Source of the DNA: Neobacillus mesonae
GTDB lineage: Bacteria; Bacillota; Bacilli; Bacillales; Cytobacillaceae
Length of the DNA stretch: 64,000 nt
NCBI RefSeq assembly: GCF_023715155.1
Contig: NZ_JAMBNQ010000001.1
Location: 124,001 to 188,000, forward strand
Direction of reading: 5' to 3'
Translations under genes and position numbers: made by a program
The notes under the pieces: model-generated
What the model was told of the DNA's origin: nothing
The model's database searches: none
The model's input: the letters and a program-made list of their open reading frames with translations, nothing else
Part shown: piece by piece, positions 54,921 to 64,000 of the stretch
How positions within the stretch are numbered: position 1 is the first letter of the stretch
How the letters are laid out: every line of letters starts with the position of its first letter

Positions 54921-55310
54921 ATTGAAATTATAAAAATAGTCGGAGTTGCCCTTATTGCTACCTTTCTAGCCTTAATTATAAAAGAGCAAAAACCAAATTT
55001 TGCATTTCTTCTAACTGTGTTCGTCGGCTGTGTTATTTTTCTTTTTTTAGTGGACAAGATCTTTGAGATCATTCACATGCTTGAAAGGCTGGCAGTGAAT
55101 GCCAAGGTGAATCTTGTGTATGTGGAAACTATCCTTAAAATTATTGGGATTGCTTATATTGCTGAGTTTGCAGTACAGATAACAAAAGATGCGGGTCAAG
55201 GAGCTATTGCATCAAAAATTGAATTGGCTGGAAAGGTTATTATTCTAGCAATGGCGATTCCAATTCTTACCGTATTAATTGAAACGATTATTAAACTTAT
55301 TCCGAGCTAA
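54921..55310 (+). CDS. spoIIIAD: Stage III sporulation protein AD, apparent ATT start
   Basis: 129 aa if started at the ATT at 54,921, eight bases after a GGGGGGG site. From there the protein (EIIKIVGVALIATFLALIIKEQKP) aligns with the whole of B. subtilis SpoIIIAD. No ATG, GTG or TTG is in frame at this point: the next candidate start (55,017) would delete the first helix. Three to four helices and KDAGQGAIASKIELAGK are typical. ATT is a rare but real initiation codon. See the finding. Confidence 0.85.
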   Translation: MEIIKIVGVALIATFLALIIKEQKPNFAFLLTVFVGCVIFLFLVDKIFEIIHMLERLAVNAKVNLVYVETILKIIGIAYIAEFAVQITKDAGQGAIASKIELAGKVIILAMAIPILTVLIETIIKLIPS

Positions 55311-55335
55311 TACCGTCCTAAATGGGGTGTAAAAA

Positions 55336-56544
55336 TTGAAGCACCGTTTGCAGATGATACCAATTATTGTCCTTTTCATCTTTTTCTTCTCAATTCCAAA
55401 TGTAGTGGCTGCCCAAGGGTCCCAAGAAGATGCTGAAGCAACAACACCACTTTCACCTCAGGAGCTCGTTGATTCACAGCTGGAATCATTAGATTTAACA
55501 GAATTGAAACAGTTTTGGGAGGATATAACCAACAAATATGGCGGCTTTCTTCCAGAGAGTCAAAAAGGGAGTCTCTATGATTTTATTAGTGGGGACAAAC
55601 ACTTTTCTTTTAAAGAATGGGGAAAGGGAATCCTAAAGTTTGCCTTCCATGAATTTGTTGCAAATGGGAAATTATTGGGTTCCTTAATCATGCTGGCAAT
55701 CTTTAGTATGTTTTTGCAATCAATGCAAAATGCCTTTGAAAAAAGCAATATTAGTAAAGTGGCATATGCGATTATTTATATGGTCTTGGTCATTATTGCT
55801 TTGAATAGTTTTCATGTAGCTATCAGCTATACAAATGAAGCAATTGGTACAATGATTTCGTTTGTATTAGCATTGATTCCTCTGCTTTTGGGATTAATTG
55901 CTGCATCCGGCGGAATAGTGTCGGCAGCGTTTTTTCATCCGGTTATATTGTTTCTCATGAATATTAGCGGCATGTTTATGCAGTATGTTATACTCCCGCT
56001 TTTATTTTTGGCTACCTTGCTGAGTATCGTCAGTACGATGTCAGATCAATATAAAGTAACCCAATTAGCAGGTTTATTAAGAAACTGGAGCATTGGATTA
56101 ATGGGGCTGTTTCTTACCGTATTCCTAGGTGTTATTTCTGTCCAGGGGGCATCAGCTGCAGTGACGGACGGTGTGGCAATCAGGACAGCAAAGTTTATCA
56201 CCGGAAACTTTATCCCCGTGATAGGCAGAATGTTTACAGATGCTACAGATACGGTAATAAGTGCTTCTGTTTTATTGAAAAATTCTGTAGGGATTGCAGG
56301 AGTGGCGATTTTAATGATTATCGTGGCCTTTCCAGCTATCAAAATATTATTAATTTCCTTTATTTATAAATTTGCAGCGGCAATTTTACAGCCTTTGGGG
56401 GGCGGACCCATTATCACATGCCTCGATATCATCAGCAAAAGTGTCATTTATGTATTTGCAGCACTTGGGATTGTCTCTTTTATGTTTTTCTTAAGTATTA
56501 CCGTCATTGTAGCAGCTGGTAATCTGACAATGATGATGAGATAG
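55336..56544 (+). CDS. spoIIIAE: Stage III sporulation protein AE
   Basis: 402 aa from TTG (GGGGTG upstream). A signal peptide (MIPIIVLFIFFFSIPNVVAAQ) is followed by a soluble region and about seven helices, including the GGPIITCLDIISKSVIYVFAALG end. It is the largest membrane subunit of the channel. It ends 10 bases before spoIIIAF. Confidence 0.94.
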   Translation: MKHRLQMIPIIVLFIFFFSIPNVVAAQGSQEDAEATTPLSPQELVDSQLESLDLTELKQFWEDITNKYGGFLPESQKGSLYDFISGDKHFSFKEWGKGILKFAFHEFVANGKLLGSLIMLAIFSMFLQSMQNAFEKSNISKVAYAIIYMVLVIIALNSFHVAISYTNEAIGTMISFVLALIPLLLGLIAASGGIVSAAFFHPVILFLMNISGMFMQYVILPLLFLATLLSIVSTMSDQYKVTQLAGLLRNWSIGLMGLFLTVFLGVISVQGASAAVTDGVAIRTAKFITGNFIPVIGRMFTDATDTVISASVLLKNSVGIAGVAILMIIVAFPAIKILLISFIYKFAAAILQPLGGGPIITCLDIISKSVIYVFAALGIVSFMFFLSITVIVAAGNLTMMMR

Positions 56545-56554
56545 GGGGATGAAA

Positions 56555-57184
56555 ATGGACTTTATTACAGAGTGGGTAACCAATATTATCTTATTTATTC
56601 TATTAGCAACCGTCATAGATATGCTGCTGCCCAATTCCAGCATGCAAAAATACACAAAAATGGTAATGGGTTTGCTGTTAATTGCCATTATTCTGACCCC
56701 TATCTTTAAAATAATCTCGAAGGATTTTGAGTCAGCGATGACTTCAATCCCGCTGGATCAAGGAACTGACGAAAAAAATATGAAAAATTTAATAGATTTA
56801 AAGAAAAAAGAAATACAAGCCTCACAACATGCATATATTTTAGAAGAATTGGCTGGCAGCCTGAAAAAGGACGTTAAGGAGGAGTTGATGAAGCAATACG
56901 GATTGGAGATAGCAAAAATTGATGTAGAAATGAACGCGGATAGTGACCAAGCAACGTTGAAAAACCTCCAAAAGGTAATGGTTCTTCTGAAGCAGCCGGA
57001 AACAGGCGGGAAGACAGTCGAAGCGGTTAAACCAATCGTTATTAACACAGAAACACCTCTTCCATCTCAAAAATCAACAGAAGAAGCAGAAAAAATTGCC
57101 GCATTTCTATCGCAAAAATGGAATGTAAACGAAGAAACAGTGGAAGTTTCGATTGAAGGGGGGGTTCATAACAAAAATGGATAA
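56555..57184 (+). CDS. spoIIIAF: Stage III sporulation protein AF
   Basis: 209 aa. ATG 56,555 is six bases after AGGGGG; the in-frame ATG at 56,549 touches it. Two helices (VTNIILFILLATVIDMLLP and MVMGLLLIAIILTPIFKIIS) lead to an extracytoplasmic ring-building-like domain ending in SQKWNVNEETVEVSIEGG. Confidence 0.93.
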   Translation: MDFITEWVTNIILFILLATVIDMLLPNSSMQKYTKMVMGLLLIAIILTPIFKIISKDFESAMTSIPLDQGTDEKNMKNLIDLKKKEIQASQHAYILEELAGSLKKDVKEELMKQYGLEIAKIDVEMNADSDQATLKNLQKVMVLLKQPETGGKTVEAVKPIVINTETPLPSQKSTEEAEKIAAFLSQKWNVNEETVEVSIEGGVHNKNG

Positions 57185-57827
57185 CAATAAAGGTCCATTT
57201 TCATGGCTGAAAAGCCGGCTCAAACAAGACGAAACAAACAATAAGAAACCAGGAAAATACCAATATATGCTGCTGGTATTATTGATTGGGGCAGCCTTCA
57301 TGATTGTTGGAAATATTTTTTTAAAGACAAAGACAAGCACATCTGACGTTCCGGCTGCCGCTGTACAAAAGGAACAGAATAAAGATGTTGCGGTATTCGG
57401 CCAGAAAAAATCAACAGGAAATAAAACAATCGCCGCTTATGAAGAAAAGTATGAGAAACAGCTTAAAAATGCCCTGGAAGAAATGCTTGGGGTTGATGAT
57501 GTTACTGTCGTAGTCAACATAGATTCAACAGACCGAAAAATATTAGAAAAAAATACAAATACGAAAACACAGACAACCGAAGAGGGGGATCGAGACGGCG
57601 GACAGCGAAAAGTCCAGGAGGTCTCAACTGATGAACAGCTTGTGATCATCCGCGCCGGAGAAAAAGAGGTGCCGATTGTCGTTGAAACAAAAAAGCCATC
57701 AGTCCGCGGTGTACTGGTTGTAGCGAAGGGCGCAGAAAATATTGAAGTAAAAAAATGGATAAAAGAAGCTGTGACAAGGGTTTTGGATGTTCCAAGCTAT
57801 CGTGTCTCAGTTATGCCTAAAAAATAA
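57177..57827 (+). CDS. spoIIIAG: Stage III sporulation protein AG
   Basis: 216 aa. ATG 57,177 overlaps the spoIIIAF stop by 8 bases, with a GGGGGGG site 12 bases upstream. One membrane helix (YMLLVLLIGAAFMIVGNIF) is followed by the ring-forming domain with LEEMLGVDDVTVVVNIDST, KKPSVRGVLVVAKGAENIEV and EAVTRVLDVPSYRVSVMPKK. It forms large rings in the intermembrane space. Confidence 0.94.
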   Translation: MDNNKGPFSWLKSRLKQDETNNKKPGKYQYMLLVLLIGAAFMIVGNIFLKTKTSTSDVPAAAVQKEQNKDVAVFGQKKSTGNKTIAAYEEKYEKQLKNALEEMLGVDDVTVVVNIDSTDRKILEKNTNTKTQTTEEGDRDGGQRKVQEVSTDEQLVIIRAGEKEVPIVVETKKPSVRGVLVVAKGAENIEVKKWIKEAVTRVLDVPSYRVSVMPKK

Positions 57828-57842
57828 AAAGGGGTGTTTTGA

Positions 57843-58400
57843 ATGCTATTAAAGAAACAAACAGTTTGGTTATTAACAATGTTGAGTCTGGTGGTTGTAT
57901 TGTCGGTGTACTATATTACTTCTCCTGAACAGCAGAAAAGTGATTTAGCTGCGGTAGAGCAAAAAGCAAAAGATCAGGCAGATCAAAAGCAGGCAAAATC
58001 CGAAAAGTCAGCAACAGATGATAAGACTGTCATTTCATCGGTTGCAGGCGATGCTGAATTTGAAGAATTACGGATGAAATTGGATGATATGCGAAGCGAA
58101 CAGAAGGAAGAATTAACATTAGAAATGGCCTCCAATCTTCCTGCGGACGAAAAAAGTAAAATTAAGGATCAAATGGACCAATTGACAGAAACAGCTCATA
58201 AAGAACAAGTCCTTGAAACGATGATTAAAACGATGGGATATGATGATGCCCTTGTTCGTGCAGAAGGGGAGCAGGTGAAAGTAACCGTTAAATCAAAGAA
58301 AAAACCATCAGCAACAGAAGCGAATAAAATCATTCTTGAAGTGAAAAAAGAATTGAATGACGCTACCTTTGTTTCTGTAGCATACCAGCCGTCAAAATAA
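57843..58400 (+). CDS. spoIIIAH: Stage III sporulation protein AH
   Basis: 185 aa. One N-terminal helix (WLLTMLSLVVVLSVYYI), an acidic/basic linker and the YscJ/FliF-like ring domain at the C-terminus (MIKTMGYDDALVRAEGEQVKVTVKSKK). It binds forespore SpoIIQ. AGGGGTG precedes the ATG. Last gene of the operon. Confidence 0.95.
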   Translation: MLLKKQTVWLLTMLSLVVVLSVYYITSPEQQKSDLAAVEQKAKDQADQKQAKSEKSATDDKTVISSVAGDAEFEELRMKLDDMRSEQKEELTLEMASNLPADEKSKIKDQMDQLTETAHKEQVLETMIKTMGYDDALVRAEGEQVKVTVKSKKKPSATEANKIILEVKKELNDATFVSVAYQPSK

Positions 58401-58403
58401 TTA

Positions 58404-58444
58404 GATAGAAAAAAGGAAAGCGGATATGCTTTCCTTTTTTCTAT
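58404..58444 (+). terminator. Terminator of the spoIIIA operon
   Basis: AGAAAAAAGGAAAGC / GCTTTCCTTTTTTCT with a GGATAT loop. Confidence 0.9.
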
Positions 58445-58542
58445 GGATAAAAATCGGTTGTTACATTTCACATTTTTGGAAAAAAACATTAAAATAAAAA
58501 TATGTAATGCAAATGATGATTTGACTAAGTGAAATTAGATTA

Positions 58543-58590
58543 TTGAACTTTTATCAAGTATTATCGTATAGTATTATTAGCTAGTAATAA
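58543..58590 (+). promoter_or_regulatory. Promoter and palindrome before accB
   Basis: TTGAAC (58,543) and TATAGT (58,567) with 18-bp spacing form a SigA promoter. Just after it TTATTAGCTAGTAATAA (58,574-58,590) is a near-perfect palindrome that would straddle the transcription start, a position fit for a repressor. Its half-site TTAGnnCTA is loosely like the FapR site but not close enough to name. Confidence 0.5.
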
Positions 58591-58619
58591 AAAAGGTAGA
58601 TACAAAGGGGTGTAACCTA

Positions 58620-59126
58620 ATGTTAAAAGTACAAGAAATTCGTGAATTGATTAAATTAGTAGATCAGTCAAGTATTGATGAATTTGTTTATGAAAATGAA
58701 GGTTCAAAAATCCAAATGAAGAAAGCGGGCAGCGTAACAGTGCCAACTGTACAGCAGGCCGTCCCAGCAGCACCAGTTGAATATCAGCCAGTTCCAGTCC
58801 AAGTTGCTGCACCTCAAGCACCTGCAGCAGAAGTGAAACAGGAGGCTCCCAAGGCTGAGCTGACAGTCGAAGCTGACACAGCAAATTTACATAAAATTAC
58901 TTCACCAATGGTCGGAACCTTCTATGCATCTCCAAGCCCAGATGCAGATGTTTATGTATCCGTAGGTTCTAAAGTATCAAATGATTCAATTGTTTGTATC
59001 GTTGAAGCAATGAAATTATTTAATGAAATTGAAGCTGAGGTAAACGGAGAAATTGTAGAAGTGCTCGTTAAAAATGGACAATTAGTAGAATACGGACAGC
59101 CTTTATTTTTAGTAAAGCCTGAATAA
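58620..59126 (+). CDS. accB: Acetyl-CoA carboxylase biotin carboxyl carrier protein
   Basis: 168 aa. A short N-terminal helical segment, a Pro/Ala/Val-rich flexible linker (about 42-80) and the biotinyl domain with [16 protein letters not shown] and EAMKLFNEI, where K132 receives biotin. It carries the carboxyl group in the first step of fatty-acid synthesis. GGGGTG precedes the ATG. Confidence 0.96.
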   Translation: MLKVQEIRELIKLVDQSSIDEFVYENEGSKIQMKKAGSVTVPTVQQAVPAAPVEYQPVPVQVAAPQAPAAEVKQEAPKAELTVEADTANLHKITSPMVGTFYASPSPDADVYVSVGSKVSNDSIVCIVEAMKLFNEIEAEVNGEIVEVLVKNGQLVEYGQPLFLVKPE

Positions 59127-59141
59127 GGAGCGGTAAACAGG

Positions 59142-60497
59142 ATGATAAAAAAACTGTTAATTGCAAACAGGGGAGAAATTGCCGTCAGGATAATTCGTGC
59201 CTGCCGGGAAATGGGGATTGAGTCTGTTGCAGTATATTCAGAAGCGGATCGTGAAGCACTTCATGTCCAGCTGGCTGATGAAGCCTACTGTATTGGACCT
59301 ACTTCTTCAAAGGATAGTTATTTAAACGTTACAAATATTATTAGTGTAGCTAAACTAACAGCTTGTGATGCCATACATCCGGGATATGGCTTCTTAGCAG
59401 AGAATGCTGATTTTGCAGAGCTTTGCCGTGAATGTAATATCACATTTGTAGGGCCAAGCCCGGAAGCCATTACCAAAATGGGAACAAAGGATATTGCAAG
59501 AGAAACAATGCGTCAAGCAGGCGTCCCTATCGTGCCTGGTTCTCAGGGTATTATAAACGATATTGATGAGGCACTTGATCTTGTGAAAAAAATTGAATAT
59601 CCGGTTATCATTAAGGCAACAGCAGGTGGCGGCGGTAAAGGAATCCGCGTAGCCAAAAATGAACAAGAATTAATAAAAGGGATTAATATTACCCAGCAGG
59701 AGGCGTTAACAGCCTTTGGAAATCCTGGAGTTTATATTGAAAAATATATAGAGGATTTCCGTCATGTTGAGATTCAAGTTCTTGCAGATAATCATGGAAA
59801 TGCAATCCATTTAGGTGAAAGAGATTGTTCCATCCAGCGAAGATTGCAAAAGCTGCTTGAAGAAACTCCATCTCCTGCACTTGACGGTGAAATTCGTGCT
59901 GAAATGGGTGATGCAGCTGTTAAAGCTGCCAAGGCAGTAGATTATTCAGGTGCTGGAACAGTAGAATTTATATATGACTATAGGAATCGTAAATTTTACT
60001 TCATGGAAATGAATACAAGAATTCAAGTTGAGCATCCGGTAACAGAAATGGTAACTGGAATAGATCTCATTAAAGAGCAGATTCATGTAGCGAATGGTGA
60101 AAAATTATCATTAACACAAGATGATGTTACTTTTAACGGATGGGCTATTGAATGCCGTATTAATGCGGAAAATCCCGAAAAGAATTTCATGCCGTCAGCT
60201 GGAAAAATCAAAATGTATTTACCGCCAGGAGGTCTTGGAGTCCGTGTAGATTCCGCTGCGTACCCAGGGTATACCATTCCTCCATATTACGATTCCATGA
60301 TTGCTAAAGTGATTGCTTATGGCAGCACCAGAGACGAGGCAATTTCCAGAATGAAACGGGCACTTAGTGAGTTTGTTGTTGAAGGAATTCATACGACGAT
60401 ACCCTTTCACTTAAGATTGCTTGACAACAAGGATTTTGTGGAAGGTAATTTCAATACTAAGTTTCTAGAATTACACGATATAATGAAGTCAGTTTAA
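59142..60497 (+). CDS. accC: Acetyl-CoA carboxylase biotin carboxylase subunit
   Basis: 451 aa, ATP-grasp enzyme that carboxylates biotin on AccB. Marks: [20 protein letters not shown] opening, [17 protein letters not shown] loop [29 protein letters not shown], and [14 protein letters not shown] with catalytic residues. It starts 15 bases after accB, with AAGGAGCGG upstream. Confidence 0.97.
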   Translation: MIKKLLIANRGEIAVRIIRACREMGIESVAVYSEADREALHVQLADEAYCIGPTSSKDSYLNVTNIISVAKLTACDAIHPGYGFLAENADFAELCRECNITFVGPSPEAITKMGTKDIARETMRQAGVPIVPGSQGIINDIDEALDLVKKIEYPVIIKATAGGGGKGIRVAKNEQELIKGINITQQEALTAFGNPGVYIEKYIEDFRHVEIQVLADNHGNAIHLGERDCSIQRRLQKLLEETPSPALDGEIRAEMGDAAVKAAKAVDYSGAGTVEFIYDYRNRKFYFMEMNTRIQVEHPVTEMVTGIDLIKEQIHVANGEKLSLTQDDVTFNGWAIECRINAENPEKNFMPSAGKIKMYLPPGGLGVRVDSAAYPGYTIPPYYDSMIAKVIAYGSTRDEAISRMKRALSEFVVEGIHTTIPFHLRLLDNKDFVEGNFNTKFLELHDIMKSV

Positions 60498-60516
60498 AAA
60501 AACTGGAGGTGTTCAG

Positions 60517-60927
60517 ATGAGTGAATTTAACATTTTAGAAATGGAACAGGAAAATAACAGTCATGGGAAAATTGAAATTGCCCCTGAGGTGATTGAAGTG
60601 ATTGCTGGAATTGCAGCATCAGAAGTAGATGGTGTATCTGGCATGCGCGGCAATTTTGCAACAGGTGTAGTGGAACGATTAGGGAAGAAAAACCATGGTA
60701 AAGGTGTTAAAGTGGAGCTGACAGAAACCGGCATTATCATTGATGTGTATTGTTTAATGAAATTTGGGGTATCAATTCCAAATATTGCTGGTAAGATTCA
60801 GGAAAACATTCGTCAAGCCCTGCTAAACATGACAGCTTTAGATCCGGAAGAGGTTAACATTCATATTGTTGGAGTTCAATTCGAAACTCAAAAACAAGAA
60901 GAACCGGTTGTTGAAGAAGAAGTGTAA
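60517..60927 (+). CDS. yqhY: Asp23/Gls24 family protein (YqhY)
   Basis: 136 aa. The domain GKIEIAPEVIEVIAGIAASEVDGVSGMRG with later EEVNIHIVGVQFE defines the family, followed by an acidic tail. YqhY is always linked to accBC in bacilli and is thought to affect acetyl-CoA carboxylase activity in B. subtilis. GGAGGTG precedes the ATG. Confidence 0.92.
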   Translation: MSEFNILEMEQENNSHGKIEIAPEVIEVIAGIAASEVDGVSGMRGNFATGVVERLGKKNHGKGVKVELTETGIIIDVYCLMKFGVSIPNIAGKIQENIRQALLNMTALDPEEVNIHIVGVQFETQKQEEPVVEEEV

Positions 60928-60968
60928 ATGTAAAAGCCAAAGGATTGGTCCTTTGGCTTTTACATTTT
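60926..60968 (+). terminator. Terminator of the accB-accC-yqhY operon
   Basis: GTAAAAGCCAAAGGA / TCCTTTGGCTTTTAC with a TTGG loop and ATTTTT tail, 15-bp stem. Confidence 0.94.
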
Positions 60969-61089
60969 TGAATTACTGATAAAGGGTGCAACTGAAAAAT
61001 AGTTATGCTATTATCATTTTGTTAAATACTATATTATAATAAAAAATTGACAATAATGTGTGTAACTATTTTAAAAGGAGAAAAAATAT

Positions 61090-61479
61090 ATGAAGAGAAG
61101 AACAGCGAGAGAGAAAGCTTTACAGGCTCTTTTTCAAATTGATGTAAGTAACACTGATCCAACTTCGGCATTAGATCATGTTTTGGATGGAGAAGCAGGA
61201 GATGATTACTTATCGAAACTTGTATTGGGAGTCGTTGAACATAAAGCTGAAATTGACCACTTAATTATCGGAAATCTGGAGAAATGGTCCATTGATAGAT
61301 TAGCCACTGTGGACCGAAACCTGTTAAGATTAGCTGTCTACGAATTACAGTATTTACAGGATGAGGTTCCAAAAAACGTTATTCTGGATGAAGCAATTGA
61401 AATTGCTAAAATATTTGGGGATGACCAATCTAGCAAATTTATTAATGCTGTTCTTTCGAAAGTGAAACAAAAACTTTAA
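61090..61479 (+). CDS. nusB: Transcription antitermination factor NusB
   Basis: 129 aa, all-helical RNA-binding protein that with NusE (S10) recognises boxA and supports rRNA transcription. Marks: RRTAREKALQALFQIDV, WSIDRLATVDRNLLRLAVYEL, and PKNVILDEAIEIAKIFGDDQSSKFINAVL. AAAGGAG stands nine bases before the ATG. It has its own upstream region, including TTGACA at 61,047. Confidence 0.96.
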   Translation: MKRRTAREKALQALFQIDVSNTDPTSALDHVLDGEAGDDYLSKLVLGVVEHKAEIDHLIIGNLEKWSIDRLATVDRNLLRLAVYELQYLQDEVPKNVILDEAIEIAKIFGDDQSSKFINAVLSKVKQKL

Positions 61480-61804
61480 AATATTTAGAATTTGTTAAGA
61501 TAATTATTTTTTTACGGTGATTAATTGGAGCAGAAGGCATGAACCTTGTAAAGCTAATGCCTTTCCTTCGTAGGTAAGCAGATTCAGTTTCTAGAAAGTT
61601 TTTCAGTTTTCATCTGGAGACAGGAAAGGGGATACCCTGAAAGCGCCTGGGAGGCCCCTGAACGCACGTGAGCGGCTTATGTCTTCTTCAAAAGCGAGTG
61701 CTTTAGTGGTGCGGTGCCTATGCTCCGTTGACTTCTTGTAGTGGGGCGAAAAGCAGCAGCCAAGGTAAAAACGTTAATATAAAATATAAGGGAGAGATCT
61801 TTCT
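61480..61804. other. 325-bp intergenic stretch between nusB and folD
   Basis: No gene. It holds an AAGGCAT/ATGCCTT hairpin (61,534-61,564) and a GC-rich block from about 61,610 to 61,770 that resembles the block at 47,150. Only a AGGGAGAG ribosome-binding site for folD is seen at its right end. Confidence 0.6.
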
Positions 61805-62659
61805 ATGACCGCTGAAATAATTAATGGTAAGGAAATTGCTGCAAAGAAAAGACAAGAAATTGGTAAAGAAGTAGAAAAACTCAAGGAAAAAGGTGTTGTT
61901 CCAGGATTAGCTGTTATTCTTGTAGGGAACAATGACGCATCGCGTACATATGTAAGAAATAAACAAAAGGCATGTCAAGAGCTTGGAATGCATTCTGTTC
62001 TTATTGAAATGCCTGAGGAAGTTTCTGAAGAAGAACTTTTGGCAAAAATTGATGAATTGAATCATGCTTCTGAAATTCATGGCATTTTAGTACAGCTTCC
62101 AATTCCAAAACATATTGATGAGAAAAAAGTAATCGAATCTATTTCTCCATCAAAGGATGTAGATGGCTTTCATCCAGTAAACATCGGCAGAATGATGACT
62201 GGACAAAATGCATTTCTTCCATGTACACCATATGGAATTATGGTGCTTCTTGAGGAAACTGGTATTTCACCTGCGGGAAAACATGTCGTTGTAGTCGGCA
62301 GAAGTAATATAGTCGGTAAGCCTGTCGGTCAATTAATGCTGAATCATAATGCAACTGTAACCTATTGCCACTCTAAGACTAAGGATTTAAAGCAATACAC
62401 GAAACAAGCGGATATTGTTGTTTCAGCTGTAGGAATTGCTAATTTTATTAAAGCAGATCATATTAAAGAGGGTGCAGTTGTCATTGATGTTGGAATGAAC
62501 CGCAACGAGGCTGGTAAACTTTGTGGAGATGTTGATTTTGAAGAAGTTAAAGAGAAGGCTGGATACATCACCCCAGTTCCAAAAGGTGTAGGCCCAATGA
62601 CGATTACAATGCTGATGTACAATACTGTCAAATCAGCAGCTGAAAGTATAAATCGCTAA
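61805..62659 (+). CDS. folD: Methylene-THF dehydrogenase/methenyl-THF cyclohydrolase FolD
   Basis: 284 aa. Bifunctional enzyme of one-carbon metabolism, interconverting 5,10-methylene- and 10-formyl-THF. Marks: [13 protein letters not shown] with the catalytic lysine, [30 protein letters not shown], the NADP loop [17 protein letters not shown] and [20 protein letters not shown] precedes the ATG. It complements the folate enzymes gcvT and yqgN found elsewhere in the window. Confidence 0.97.
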   Translation: MTAEIINGKEIAAKKRQEIGKEVEKLKEKGVVPGLAVILVGNNDASRTYVRNKQKACQELGMHSVLIEMPEEVSEEELLAKIDELNHASEIHGILVQLPIPKHIDEKKVIESISPSKDVDGFHPVNIGRMMTGQNAFLPCTPYGIMVLLEETGISPAGKHVVVVGRSNIVGKPVGQLMLNHNATVTYCHSKTKDLKQYTKQADIVVSAVGIANFIKADHIKEGAVVIDVGMNRNEAGKLCGDVDFEEVKEKAGYITPVPKGVGPMTITMLMYNTVKSAAESINR

Positions 62660-63039
62660 AATTAATATGCTCTTGCCACTTATCCAGAATGAACTGACAG
62701 AAAAGACCCCCACTTCAAGGCTTAGTGAAAGCAGGAAGTAAGTGGGGTTTTTCTGCACGTAAAAACCCTGATTGGTGAGATAAAGCAAAACCTATCTTCA
62801 TTATTTTTTAGTAGAAATCGGTTTTGTACTTGTCTAAATTTGGGACAGTAGAACAGGACCATTAGTGCGGGATGGGGCGGGAACCCCTCCGCTGATGAAA
62901 GTTTTACTTTACTTTATTATGAAGCCTCCATTATTACTATTATGGCGGACAAAATGGGAGGCTGAATATATAATAGTAAGGACTGAGTCACTTATCATTA
63001 TCTTGCAAAGGCGTTTACGCTTTTATTGAAGGAGAAGTT
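62660..63039. other. 380-bp stretch between folD and xseA
   Basis: No gene seen. It contains the folD terminator (62,703-62,752), a GC-rich hairpin at 62,864-62,895 (GCGG..TGGGG / CCCCT..CCGC) and AGCCTCC / GGAGGCT (62,924-62,963) enclosing 26 bases. These structures between folD and xseA could be an RNA leader or terminator, or repeat remnants. I recognise no known riboswitch. Confidence 0.5.
62703..62752 (+). terminator. folD terminator
   Basis: ACCCCCACTT pairs with AAGTGGGGT around an internal A/G-rich loop, followed by TTTTTCT. Confidence 0.75.
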
Positions 63040-64000
63040 ATGCAGGAACAACGTTATTTATCTGTAAATGCGTTAACCAAATACATAAGACGAAAATTTG
63101 ATGCAGACCCACATCTTCGTAATATTCCTGTCAGAGGAGAAATCTCAAATTTTAAACAACATTCAAGCGGCCATATGTATCTGACTTTAAAGGATGAGAA
63201 GGCCCGCATCCAAGCTGTTATGTTTGCAAGCAGTTCGCGAACGATGAAATTTAAGCCGGAAAACGGCATGAAAGTAATTGTTAAAGGTGATATAACAGTC
63301 TTCGAACCGAATGGACAATATCAAATTTATATTAAAGAAATGCAGCCTGATGGTATTGGGGAATTATTCTTAGCATATGAACAATTAAAACAAAGGCTTG
63401 GGGAAGAAGGGTTATTTTCTCCTGAGAAGAAAAAGCCGCTGCCGCTTTTCCCAAAAACAGTCGGTGTGATTACATCTCCTACCGGAGCGGCAATTAGAGA
63501 TGTCATTACAACGATTAAACGCCGATATCCGATTGTCAATATTCTTGTTTTTCCTGTTCTTGTTCAAGGAGATCAAGCGGCACCTTCGATTGCAAAGGCA
63601 ATTAAAAAAGCTAATAAAAGAAAAGATATTGATGTTTTAATTGTTGGAAGGGGAGGCGGATCTATTGAGGAATTATGGGCGTTTAACGAAGAGCTCGTTG
63701 CACGGGCAATCCATGATTCAACCATCCCAATCATATCAGCTGTCGGCCATGAAACTGATTTTACGATCGCTGACTTTGTCGCTGATTTACGTGCGCCTAC
63801 CCCGACTGGTGCAGCGGAACTGGCTGTTCCGCACATAGATGAATTGATGGAACGGATACTTCAGCGGCAAACACGGCTGATCCGGGTAATGCAGGAAAAA
63901 TTCCGTTTTGAAAAGGAACGCTTATATAGAGCCCAAAAATCGTATGCATTCCGTTATCCGCAAAGGCTTTATGAACAAAAATTAGAGCAGGTTGATAAAT
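63040..64000 (+). CDS. xseA: Exodeoxyribonuclease VII large subunit, 5' part
   Basis: 320 codons are present before the window ends; the full protein is normally about 450 aa. ATG 63,040 follows GAAGGAG. The OB-fold domain (about 1-110: [22 protein letters not shown]) is followed by the catalytic domain with [61 protein letters not shown], the conserved ExoVII core. It degrades single-stranded DNA with XseB, whose gene should follow. Confidence 0.96.
   Translation, partial: MQEQRYLSVNALTKYIRRKFDADPHLRNIPVRGEISNFKQHSSGHMYLTLKDEKARIQAVMFASSSRTMKFKPENGMKVIVKGDITVFEPNGQYQIYIKEMQPDGIGELFLAYEQLKQRLGEEGLFSPEKKKPLPLFPKTVGVITSPTGAAIRDVITTIKRRYPIVNILVFPVLVQGDQAAPSIAKAIKKANKRKDIDVLIVGRGGGSIEELWAFNEELVARAIHDSTIPIISAVGHETDFTIADFVADLRAPTPTGAAELAVPHIDELMERILQRQTRLIRVMQEKFRFEKERLYRAQKSYAFRYPQRLYEQKLEQVDK

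Noticed and set aside
1-64000. CRISPR arrays, tRNA, rRNA, prophage, insertion sequences or transposase genes
   Set aside because: I found no regular repeat-spacer array, cloverleaf, rRNA segment or transposase reading frame anywhere in the window.

Overview
The window is chromosomal DNA from a low-GC, endospore-forming Bacillaceae. Evidence for this is the complete spoIIIA operon, the comG competence pilus operon, strong AGGAGG-type ribosome binding sites, frequent TTG/GTG starts and many intrinsic terminators. Gene order follows the yqf-yqg-yqh part of the Bacillus subtilis chromosome (as I remember it) from zur to xseA, but several differences place it outside the B. subtilis group: phoU follows pstB2, there is a B12-dependent ribonucleotide reductase, copZA lies next to it, and a SIMPL-domain gene stands where yqhV would be. 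I cannot name the species from sequence alone.

Layout. 1-4,000: end of a Fur-family regulator (zur-like), yqfW, a repeat-bearing membrane protein (yqfX-like), ispG, yqfZ, yqgB. 4,280-8,513: sodA, an MFS transporter (yqgE), pbpA. 8,627-13,857: the phosphate operon pstS-pstC-pstA-pstB1-pstB2-phoU behind an 11-bp-phased array of PhoP-like boxes. 14,130-16,707: a three-gene set (DUF4912 protein, GT4 glycosyltransferase, unknown protein). 16,763-22,623: rpmG, 5-formyl-THF cyclo-ligase, DUF92 protein, yqgO, rhomboid protease yqgP, an unknown membrane-anchored protein on the other strand, yqgQ, glcK. 22,691-27,263: comGA to comGG and yqzE, with an unexplained 334-bp interval containing a possible small gene coupled to yqzE. 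27,463-32,175: a cysteine-bearing HTH regulator, small membrane proteins (DUF2626, DUF2759), a MidA-type methyltransferase, an MBL-fold hydrolase (yqgX) and a broken yqgU lipoprotein gene. 32,316-39,150: yqhG and helicase yqhH on the minus strand, then a tandem glycine riboswitch controlling gcvT-gcvPA-gcvPB. 39,241-46,471: rhodanese yqhL, octanoyltransferase lipM, class II ribonucleotide reductase with NrdR-like boxes, copZ and copA. 46,472-47,574: a 1.1-kb gene-poor stretch with a decayed coding remnant, a GC-rich block and a short tandem repeat. 47,575-53,033: patatin yqhO, yqhP, yqhQ, yqhR, papA, efp, SIMPL protein. 53,181-58,400: a SigE-type promoter and spoIIIAA-AH. 58,543-64,000: accB-accC-yqhY, nusB, folD and the start of xseA.

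How the genes work together. Several neighbourhoods form functional sets. Phosphate uptake (pst-phoU) is probably PhoP-controlled. Glycine cleavage (gcvT/PA/PB) lies beside LipM, which makes the octanoyl precursor of the lipoyl group that the H protein needs. SpoIIIAA-AH form the mother-cell part of the feeding-tube channel. AccB/AccC begin fatty-acid synthesis. CopZ/CopA export copper. Most of the window is conserved housekeeping DNA. The parts that deserve a second look are the comGG-yqzE interval, the DUF4912/GT4 cassette, the decayed remnants, the GC-rich intergenic blocks, the ATT start of spoIIIAD and the regulatory sites described below.
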